Assembly (NCBI GenBank): GCA_003550325.1
Contig: QKWP01001189.1
Coordinates: 28,276 to 92,275 of the forward strand
Origin: Gigaspora rosea
Lineage: Eukaryota; Glomeromycota; Glomeromycetes; Diversisporales; Gigasporaceae
Length of the DNA: 64,000 nt
Direction: 5' to 3'
Position 1 is the stretch's first letter; each line of letters begins with the position of its first letter. Positions 55,505-64,000 of this stretch are shown one piece after another. The notes under the pieces are model-generated. The model was given only the letters and a program-made list of their open reading frames with translations. It made no database searches and was not told where the DNA came from. The translations under genes were made by a program, and so were the position numbers.

Positions 55505-57960
55505 CGTAATTCGATTTCCTATCCAACATTTAAATTTTTTGTCAATTTATCTTTCTTTAAATGAAAGCCAATTAATGCAATCAACCTTATTGAAACACGA
55601 AGCAATAAATTTAATATAAACTTAGTGTAATATCCAATGAATGTTTAATAAAGTCAAAAGATCATCAAATAGGCCTAAGCCATGGAAGTCAAATGTCCAG
55701 TCATGTTCAGTCATGCATTGATTAAAATTGTCTGTCGAAAGCATTTTTAGTGTGTCGAAATACATTAAATTCAGTAAATCATGCTGAAAATAAAATTGAG
55801 CCCAATTTTTTTAAGTGAGCCCTAGTTTTTTTTAAGTACCAATTGTATACTTTAATGTTAAATGTTGTGCATACTTTGGAATGGAATTATGCTAGATTTA
55901 GAAACGGAATTTTAAATTCATAAAAATCGCTAGAAATTTTAGAACTAATTTATAAACAGCACTACACCGCAAAGCCATTTATGCTAGTCATATACTCTAT
56001 TGTAGATATAGTAATTATTGCAAGCGTAATTACTGAATTATTAGAGTGATAGCTAGTTCCGCAATGCAATTTTGCCCTTTTACATTTGTAACGATTTATA
56101 TTATCTTTTATGACACTGATTGTTTCTGTGAAACTTCTCGCACACCTATCCAATTTGGAAAATTCTTACCTTTAAGGAAAGTTATAGTTCATGTAATAGA
56201 TATAATTAAGGCCACCATCTGGAAGGCTTGTCATTGAAATAGAAATTTATTCTTGACGATTAGTTTTGTAAGTTTTTCAACTCTTTAACGAATGATTGTG
56301 AAACATACAATAATAGTATTGCATAGAAACCTATATTTAAAAGTTAGAAATTAAATCACATAGTGCACTCATATAGTTTGAAGAACCAACATGTTTTAAA
56401 TACCCTTATGTAAACTGCAAAGTTATATATTCTGCCAACAGGACATACTGAAAACTTTAACAAGTTTCAACATAGAATTAGCAGTTCAATAGTTGTATAG
56501 ATGTTAAAGTGATTTAAGAACTTTTAATACAGAAATAATAATCTTATCATGCAATAAAATAAAAATTCTACAACGACGATTAACAGATTTGCCATCGAGA
56601 AATTTAATAAGCTTTTCAAATGCATTACGATATAAAATGATAAATAAATTTCCTTGTAGCTCGGTCATTTTTATGATCTACTGTATAGTGGATTTAAAAA
56701 ATAAGGGTTTTCAATCTCGGTTACATTTTTTTTCTCTATATCTGTACAGATCAATTATTTAACTCCAGATCTGGTCAAGTGATTGACAATTTTGACCGGA
56801 ATTATAACTGACGGGGTCAGATAAATTAAATTTATTTTTACTGTTTTGATGTTTATATTTAGTTTTTTTTAGGTTTCATAACATAAAATTTAAAAAAAAG
56901 ACCTGGCAATCAGCTTATAATTTATTTTCAAAAAACTATCAAATATCAAAAATATATATTTTTTGTAGTTATCTAAAAAATACTCGCCGGATAGTGCTGT
57001 AAATATTCGCAGGATTTGAACCGACCAGGTTATGTGAAACAAAAAACCACCATTTTTGACCTAACATTAAACTTGTCAAAAATTTCAATATTAAAAAAAA
57101 AAAAAAATTTATATTGGTGTAGCTTTCAATCACTAACGCTAATTATTAGCTAAGCAAATTAGCCAATAAAATTTAACTTCTTAGCTGAATCGTTAATATT
57201 ACTGTTTGTTACGCAATTGACTTTTCTGACTTAATTCAGTTTTGTTCTATAATGCTTTTTTTTTTCTTGGTATACATGATAATATTGATCCTTTCTATTT
57301 ATTCAATAATCGATTACTTATTAGCTATTTGCGCCGGTTGTGCGAAGCACAAAAAAATCATATGTATTTTTTAATGGTCGTTGTTGAGTGAGTAATACAA
57401 CTGTAATACATATGCACGTACGTATGGTACAGGACATGTATAATGGTATCAATCTCAATAAAGCGAAGGATCTAAGAACTCTCAAACTTCTTACACAGGA
57501 TAATATGCCAAGAATAATATGTGTACACTTAATAGCAAATATTCTATGCATGCTGAAACTTAAAATAAACCGCTACTGAATTTAATTTACTTCAATGTGT
57601 TAGTTGATCCTTATTTAATATAAAGTGTGATGTTTTTATCTTTGTATGTACTACATGCTTTACACTTCATTCGTCGAAGTAATGAAATAACTATACAGTT
57701 GAACCTCCCAAACGATCCTTTCAAAACCGATAATCTGTCAAATCTGATAAAAAATTAATCTACCAAGCCCGTTTCTGTTATATGAATCTAATAGTTTATA
57801 ATGATTTCAAATCCGATAGCCTCTCAATACTGATACAGTACAAAGCTTGTCCACCATGCATACCGGATTTGGGAGGTTCAACTGTAGTTTCAAATATCTT
57901 TATTTATAGGCTGAATGCTATACGTACTGACTAGTGTGGTGTTGATATATTAATAACTTT
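55505..57960. other. 3' flank of CRN copy C, no confident gene
   Basis: Matches the flank of copy B. Overlapping short frames on both strands at 55962-56237 are mirror images over the same bases and carry no known domain. A possible small exon is at 57424-57579. Confidence 0.4.
57696..57884. mobile_element. 189-bp pogo/Tc1-type MITE
   Basis: CAGTTGAACCTCCCAAA and its inverse TTTGGGAGGTTCAACTG are flanked by TA. Segment B has the uninterrupted site AACTATAGTTT. The CAGT..ACCTC ends resemble pogo-like elements. Confidence 0.9.
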
Positions 57961-58009
57961 ATTCTTATTTCATAAATCAAAATATCAAATGAATTTCACT
58001 GTCAAAAAT

Positions 58010-58225
58010 TGTCAGATATGAACGATTCAAACGGAATGTATTGGCTTGGATATTGTTCAGATATGGAATTAGAACTGAAAAAGATGAAAACAAGGGATTC
58101 ACATATTATCAAAAATCGGCCGACATGGATGGTTCTAACGAAATGTATCAAGTTATGTTATTGTATTATTTAGGAATTGGAGTCGAAATCAATATGTATA
58201 AAGCAAGATCTAGCACTACGTAAAA
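58010..58225 (+). pseudogene. Sel1-repeat relic in segment C
   Basis: Frames give SNGMYWLGYC, then GIRTEKDENKGFTYYQKSAD, MDGSNEMYQV and LGIGVEINMYKA, i.e. about two Sel1 repeats with a frame change near 58060. It duplicates 49120-49345. Confidence 0.7.
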
Positions 58226-59039
58226 ATTTCCTACTATGATTGATGAGTTTTTCTACTCACAATAGGATACGGCATGCACGCCACTTATTCGCCAGTACTC
58301 AACTTCTTGAAACAATAATTTAGGACATACTGCATTTGTTTTTAAATGTTGCAAAAGTTCTATAAAAAATTAATGATAGTAATGAAAATTGAGAGCATAT
58401 TGACAATCAAAAATTCTCTAATTTGTAAAGAATAGTTGAGCAACTTAAAAAGTGTCAAACTTAAATTTTTAAGATTACGCCAAGCTTATTAAAATTTTTA
58501 AATGCTTTTTTCTCACAGTTGAAATCAGAAAATTATATTATAAATTTATAAATAATAGCTCAAAGTAAGTTTCGTTATAAAAATCTCTTGAGCATAAAAG
58601 ATAAATTTATTAATTTAAAAAATAGTTCACCTGGCACTTAACGCAATTCATGGATTTATCAACTGCTTGGATATTGGCGGATTTTTTTTTTTTTTTTTGA
58701 TTTGGTGGTTATTAAAAGTTAATGATAAATTTAATCCAATAATTTATGTAATAGTATTATCTCCAGTAAAATAGAATTGGTATTGCATGATTTCCAATAA
58801 GTTTGAATTGTATAATTGTATTTGACTGGTCAATTTCTTTCCTTAGCTATAATCCGTTTATGAATCGCTTATCATAATAATTATAAATCATTATATTTAA
58901 TAAGTCAATTGCTTTTTGTTCATAATAATGCACATTTGCCCATCGCTAGTGTGACTATTTATATAAATTACATGGTAAATGATTTAATATTTCTGAATTA
59001 ATATAATCTTTCTTCAACTACATACTGTAGGTTTGTCAG

Positions 59040-59945
59040 AAGCCTGAAAGAACCCGATGCAATACGGGCAAATCATCCAATTTTCCCGCAATGCAAGTTT
59101 GGTTTATTCTGAAGTTGGCATAACAAACGAAGGCAAATATAAGTATGTTGAAATATATTTTGTCATAAATTAAAATAAATGTTTTACTTATAGTTCTTTA
59201 TATTCTTCTATTCAAAATTGGGTATGGAATTGGATTTTTCGGAAAGATGTTAATTTAAATGGAAGAATGCCTGATAATTAAAACTTCATTTGCTTTTTGC
59301 ATATTGAACATATATTTTATTCATGGTTTTTTCATAGGATGGGATAATGGTTCCTGAGGTTATCATGACAATCTTTATGGACTATCGTTTTCTACCGTCG
59401 ACACCATTGGATGTTGTTTAAATTAAAAATACCACTGTAGTCTATACTAAAAATGTATAAACCTAGGTAGTTATTGCAAAATTTTATATAGTTTTGCTGT
59501 TTTATATTGTGCTTATCACGATAGTGTAATATCTTACAACATAAATTTCAAGATATTGATTGATTCTGAAATTAAAAGGCACCTAGTATCCTTGTGTTGG
59601 ATTGAGGTCGCAAGATGAATCTATAAAAATAAATTTTGGTAGTAGAAAAATTTAAGTATGCAGGTAATGCCGATAGTATAAGTGTATTTTTTATTGATTT
59701 GCAAATTAATAATGTAATTATTGTGATATAGATGATAAATTATTGAATAATTGTATCATTGGAAATTATGAAGATGCAATTATTGATCTAACAAAATTGA
59801 TTGGCATTGAACCAAGCAGCAAGTTTGTACCAAGATGCCGAACAGAAACCTATTATTTTATGGAAAAATATAAAGAATCACTCAACGATGTGAACAAAAA
59901 TTACTGAAAATTGTGACAAATGATGAATGGGCGTCAAACCTTTTA
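59040..59945 (+). pseudogene. SPRY-TPR relic in segment C
   Basis: Pieces in order: ANHPIFPQCKF (~59068), WNWIFRKDVNLNGRMPD-type text before a GT donor (~59230-59275), TPLDVV-like and NTTVVYTKN text (~59400-59455), PCVGLRSQDESIKINFG (~59585-59635). A TPR end follows: NCIIGNYEDAIIDLTKLIGI (59735-59800), FMEKYKESLNDV, then after a frameshift EQKLLKIVTNDEWASNLLVK to TGA at ~59963. It matches the gene at 8-9.4 kb in domain order and shows what the truncated segment B lost. Confidence 0.72.
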
Positions 59946-60189
59946 GTAAAAATCATTGAAAAGTGAATTTATACACGTTGAATTAATAGGGAATATTTAA
60001 TTTTTTTTATGCGGCATAAACTAAATAAATAACATTTATTTAAATTGATGTTTTTTGTCAAATTACTCTCCAATAATTGTTAAATACTAAACCGTGAGTG
60101 TAAATTTTATTTAATAACCTTTGAAAATGCATTTATTTAAGTATTTATCCTAATCAGTCGCAACTGTTAAATTACTGGCTTATAACTAC

Positions 60190-60590
60190 AAAGCCCATGT
60201 GTTGATGAAACATATGAATTAGGATATTTTTATCTTCACGGAATTAACATTGAAAAGGATGTATAAAACGTTCAGTCATTTCGAAAAATCTGCTAATATG
60301 AGGTATACTGAAGGAATTAATTATCTTGATCATTGTTACGAATATGGATTAGGAGTAGAAAAAGATGAAAATAAGGCATTCACATATTACCAAAAATCGG
60401 CAGGCATGAATAATTCTAACGGAATGTATCAAGTTGGTTATTGTTATTATTTGGAATTGGTGCCTAAATCGATAATCATAGAGCGTTTACATATTTTCTG
60501 AAGTCTGGGGATTTGGAAATTTGCCATTTGTTACTATTATGGATTTGGCGTGACGAGATTTTTATAAATATAAAGAATGGGTTTATGAGT
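60190..60590 (+). pseudogene. Sel1-repeat relic
   Basis: YELGYFYLHGINIEKD is followed by a one-base shift, then YKTFSHFEKSANMRYTEGIN, EYGLGVEKDENKAFTYYQKS (~60350-60410) and GMYQVGYCYY, then another shift into CYYYGFGV. That is three Sel1 repeats. It lies outside segments B and C, directly after the TPR relic. It has a non-ATG beginning and no catalytic domain, so it is a fragment. Confidence 0.75.
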
Positions 60591-60734
60591 TAATTTTTAT
60601 TTTTTACTATAATTTTTGTGAAGTATGATTACTTAAACAATTTTAAATATCAGGGAGTAAACACAACGAGAATTTATTTATCTATTTATCAGCAATTTAA
60701 GCTCATGAATATGTATTTATTGTTTGTGTTATTT

Positions 60735-61180
60735 TAGCCTGCAAGTATGAAGTACATTTAATAATTTGACTACATAAAAACTGCAAAACAAAACTTTAAA
60801 GTTAAATACTATTTAACACCACGCAAAAATCATTTCATTCAGTATGTGAGTATAAGGAATATTTAATGATTTTACAACATAAAAACAGCAACAAAACAAG
60901 ATCATATGTACAAATCATTTCATTCACATTAATCACCTCACTCAGCTTGTGAGTATAAGAACGTTTAATAATTTTGCTACATAAAACAAGAAAACAAGTT
61001 CACAAAGCAAGAACATAAATACTTTATTTACCATTACGTACAAATCATCTCATTCAGTGAGTAAGTATAAAGAACATTTAATAACTTTTACAAATAAATA
61101 ACAAGTTCACAAAACAAAAACATAAACTCTTATTTGCCACTACGTACAGTTCATTTCATTCGTAATAATTTAGTCGGTAA
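60735..61180. repeat. About four diverged ~115-bp tandem repeats
   Basis: Units share CATTTAATAATTTTACTACA, AACAAGTTCACAAAACAAGA and ACGTACAAATCATTTCATTC with TGTGAGTATAAGAA. Confidence 0.7.
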
Positions 61181-61214
61181 ATATAAATTTTATTTACATT
61201 CGATATAAAGTTTA

Positions 61215-61740
61215 AAACCGCAGATGCAAACTAAAACTATTCTATTTGATAGATTGTTTGATGTCAAAGAAATTGGTAAAGTAGGATTTGACTCAGTGTA
61301 TTCAGCATTCTTGTTGGACGGCATATGAAATGTTGAAATAATTGAAATAATTAAAAAAAATTGAGGGTGGTATACAAAAATTTGTTAGTGATAGTGATTA
61401 TGATAGTGATGATTATTATATCTACAAAAGCACGCGTGAACCATCCAGGGTCGTTGTATTCAAGACATTGGTCGGTTCTAAGGAAAAACGTCTTGTTTTG
61501 TTTTAAAAAAAAAGTGAGTTAATTTATTGCATTAATAATTTATCAAATAACTAGTAACTAATCCATTGTTTAAACTTCAAAAGTCTTATGAAATGTAATT
61601 AAACTACGGTAAGCTCGAAATTAAGCCTTCGCAAAATTATCCGTGCGATTTCGAAATTTTTGGAGGTTATAAAAACAGTGTTTCACAATTAATGCTTAAA
61701 CCGAACAAGAAATGCGTCGGCAAATGCAGTGAGCTATGCG
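61215..61740 (+). pseudogene. Protein kinase N-lobe relic
   Basis: FDVKEIGKVGFDSVYSAFLL (61258-61317) matches the glycine-rich loop of the fungal kinases usually written EIGKGGFGSVYSA, with two glycines lost. TGA follows LDGI. Further on, STREPSRVVVFKTLVGSKEK (~61430-61490) resembles the strand with VAxKTL, the ATP-binding lysine region, with A changed to F. A later piece (CDFEIFGGYKN, ~61650) fits the following FEIFGVTxN segment. Frameshifts and stops separate the pieces and no catalytic loop is found, so it is a decayed fragment. Confidence 0.62.
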
Positions 61741-61959
61741 AAATAGAATTAATTTTTGTGCATCAAAATATTGGGATGGAATTTGTTTATAACAAATTAG
61801 TACAAGTTTTTTTTTAGTTGTCACTACTTATTACGGTAGACGTATTAAGAGTTTTCTTAAGTTTGCCAAACAAGTTATTCATCAAAAGTAGAAATTTCAG
61901 CATTCTTAGATGAATTTTACACTTGATTTAAAGACTCTTGATTTTTTTAATTCTTATAA

Positions 61960-63560
61960 TTTCATTATATCACCAGCCATAACTTTTCTGTATTGACTAA
62001 CTATGAGTTAGATGGTATTAAATTGTCGTAATTTCTATTTGATTTACTGTAAAAAAACTATTACATAGTTATGAGCTATCACTATGATGTAATATGTGGT
62101 TAAGTTAGTTTGTATTACTAATGTGGTGACATATTGTATGTATCGAAATTAAGTCACAATTTCTATCATAACTTATTATAAAAGATTTTGTTAAAAAATT
62201 TACCAATTACTATGGTGATACACAGTATGCAGTTAAAGTTGAGCTAATTTATGTTGGATTATGATTTATTGTGAAAAGTTTGCTACGAAATTTATCATCA
62301 TTATACAATGTTTGTGTTGGGAATTACAATTGTGAATTATATAGTACTATGATTTACTATAAATAATTTTGCTGTAAAAATTTTTTTACAATTTTCTGAC
62401 AATTGCGGTGCACATTATGCAGTTAAGATTGAATTGGTTTTGTGTTTAAATTATTATTATATTTGCTGTAAAAAATGTCGTTGCAAAACTTACTATCAGT
62501 ATGTAGTTGAGTTAGTTTATATTGAAATTGCAGGTGTAATTTCTGCCATGATTCACTATACAGACTATTGTAATGATACAATATGTAGTTATTAGTTTAT
62601 ATTAGAATTAATAGTTATGATTCTATTGTTAAAGGTTTGTTACAAGACTTACTTGCTATTGCAATGAATTAATCATCATGATTTCTATCATGATTTACTG
62701 TAAAAATTTTGTTATTATAGTTGCTTAATATGTAAGTATCAAGATAGCTTTTGTCTTAAATTGTCTGCCATCCATGAGCAGTAATGTACATGGACAATTG
62801 TGAGCAGTGATTTTGGACAATTTTGAACAATTCAATTAAATAAAATAAAATTTTGTTAAGATAACCTATTTTAATTTTAACTAAAATGTGTTTAGCATAT
62901 AATATATAATTACAGTATATAAAATTTATAAATTATTAAAGCTTGGACAAGCTTTAAACAATCTTGAACATTTAGATATTTTGAACATGTACAAGGCCAA
63001 AAAAAGGCCAAAATTTACATCACTGTCTATAAGTATGAAATAATTTTGACTATTAGTAGCTCAATTAGTAATAAAAGTATAATATATGTAATCAATATTT
63101 TTATTAAATCAAGAGTATGATCTGTTAGAATAACAATCACTAGTCAATAGTTGGCCTACCTAGCTGTTAAATACATAATGAAACAAATGCAAAAAAAAAG
63201 AAAAAAGTATAAAAGTTGTGAAACTATTGCTAGATTGCTCGATAGCAAAAAGGATAATACTAGTATAAGTTCTTCATCGTTATGCAGCATATTGAAAATG
63301 AAAAACAAACCAAAAACTTACTTGCCATTGCAGCATATAGCTGAATTAGTTGGTTTTTAAATCAATTGTTTTAATTTCTATTATAATTTGCTATAAAAAT
63401 TTTGTGATAATACGCAGTATATTTTGAGTTGGTTTGTGTTGGAATTACTGTAATAGTTGTAGTTTCTATTACAATTTACTGTAAAAAAATTTGTTACAAT
63501 GCTTACTAACTATTGTTGTAATTTACTGTAAAAAAATTTTTTGTATAATACTTAATGTCA
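61960..63560. repeat. Long diverged tandem array, ~110-130-bp units
   Basis: Repeating order of GTTAGTTTATATTGGAATTA, TAATTTCTATCATGATTTAC, TGTAAAAAATTTGTTACAAA and ACTTACTAACTATTGTGATG-like blocks. About ten units, interrupted by a hAT-type MITE. The frame at 63151-63360 lies in it and is probably fortuitous. Confidence 0.7.
62779..63025. mobile_element. 247-bp hAT-type MITE in the tandem array
   Basis: The ends CAGTAATGTACA and (inverted) CAGTGATGTAAA are flanked by TCCATGAG / TCTATAAG, an 8-bp pair matching at six positions. Internal TTGGACAATTTTGAACAATT words resemble the subterminal repeats of the 34997-35991 element. Confidence 0.65.
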
Positions 63561-63739
63561 TGAAATTCAATAAAGGCTACTCTGTAGCTAACTACTTGAA
63601 CTATAGATACTATAGTTAACTGTAAAAACTATAGTCAACTATTAAACATATACAAATAAACTATTAAATCTACTCAAACTATTGAAATTAAGTTATGCGA
63701 ATTGATACCATCCATTCAATAGCAGGATTAAAGAATATA

Positions 63740-63900
63740 TGAGTGATCTGATCAGGTCTGGTATTGGTGTAAAGTACCTAACCCTAACCCTAATACAGTA
63801 CATATAACACCGGAGCAGTATGGTATGGATTTTAAAATGGGTATTTTACACCTCTATGCCACATTGATCTGGTCACCCATACCATACTGACATTCGTGTT
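63740..63900. mobile_element. Palindromic element with telomere-like loop at the window end
   Basis: CAGTATGGTATGG (63814) pairs with CCATACCATACTG (~63880), and GGTGTAAAGTACC with GGGTATTTTACACC. The inner part contains CCTAACCCTAACCCTAATAC (63778-63796). Related to the element at 528-649. Confidence 0.6.
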
Positions 63901-64000
63901 ATCTCATAAATCCGTATTGTACAATCCGTTTGCATGTTAATCAAACAATAGTTAACCGTTACGTACTTATATTTATTTGTATATATTTACGTTTTGGGTC

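Larger units (their letters stand above)
52179..59722 (+). repeat. CRN segmental copy C
   Basis: Tandem partner of segment B, about 7.5 kb. It differs mainly by small indels and by three insertions listed separately (52876-53030, 54156-54525, 57696-57884). Confidence 0.8.

Noticed and set aside
55962..56237. Antisense pair of 63-codon frames
   Set aside because: They overlap on opposite strands with no domain, and conservation is explained by recent segmental duplication.
63151..63360. 69-codon lysine/serine-rich frame
   Set aside because: Lies inside the diverged tandem array with a non-ATG start; neighbouring units do not keep the frame.

Overview
This is a very AT-rich, intron-containing fungal window. 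It has BED-finger hAT transposase remains, short AT-rich introns, Sel1 and TPR repeats, SPRY domains, a protein-kinase N-lobe fragment and Crinkler-like (CRN) NTPase/nuclease genes. That mix, with this base composition, points to an arbuscular mycorrhizal fungus of the Rhizophagus type. The organism call is inference from gene content. No fully intact multi-domain gene was found. Almost every recognisable gene carries frameshifts, nonsense codons or insertions, and most of the sequence is nested non-autonomous transposons, foldback elements and short tandem arrays.

Layout. 1-8 kb: a cysteine-rich exon, then a 3.7-kb hAT-type element (2940-6655, perfect 8-bp target duplication) that holds another hAT-type element (5002-6320) and sits in a ~110-bp tandem array. 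Two single-N gaps (1987, 7362) lie between repeated sequence and look like unmerged contig ends. 8-11.5 kb, minus strand: a broken SPRY-TPR gene and a degraded nicotinamide riboside kinase. 11.8-22.7 kb: foldback elements, several built from a 'TTTYACYGACA' motif, with Sel1 relics and a 2.3-kb palindromic composite.

22.7-28 kb: CRN-type segment A. Its NTPase half is broken and split by a solo LTR, but its last ~528 codons (nuclease-like plus helix-hairpin-helix) are open. 28-39 kb: two solo LTRs of one family, three hAT-type elements with perfect target duplications, a 1.8-kb satellite array and a palindromic repeat field. 39.4-42 kb: a hAT element with terminal inverted repeats and a decayed BED-hAT transposase. 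43.9-59.7 kb: tandem segmental copies B and C of the CRN segment, each with Sel1 and SPRY(-TPR) relics downstream. Copy C carries three MITE insertions for which copy B supplies the empty site. 59.7-64 kb: Sel1 and kinase relics and two tandem arrays.

How the parts relate. The three CRN segments act as a clock: some lesions are shared by B and C, others are private, so duplication, nonsense mutation and transposon activity can be ordered. The ancestral product reads as an N-terminal SHOCT-like segment, a P-loop NTPase, a PD-(D/E)XK-like nuclease region and a ComEA-like helix-hairpin-helix. A second recurring theme is short telomere-like CCCTAA/TTAGGG tracts inside several unrelated foldback/TIR elements. 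No tRNA, rRNA or CRISPR was found.
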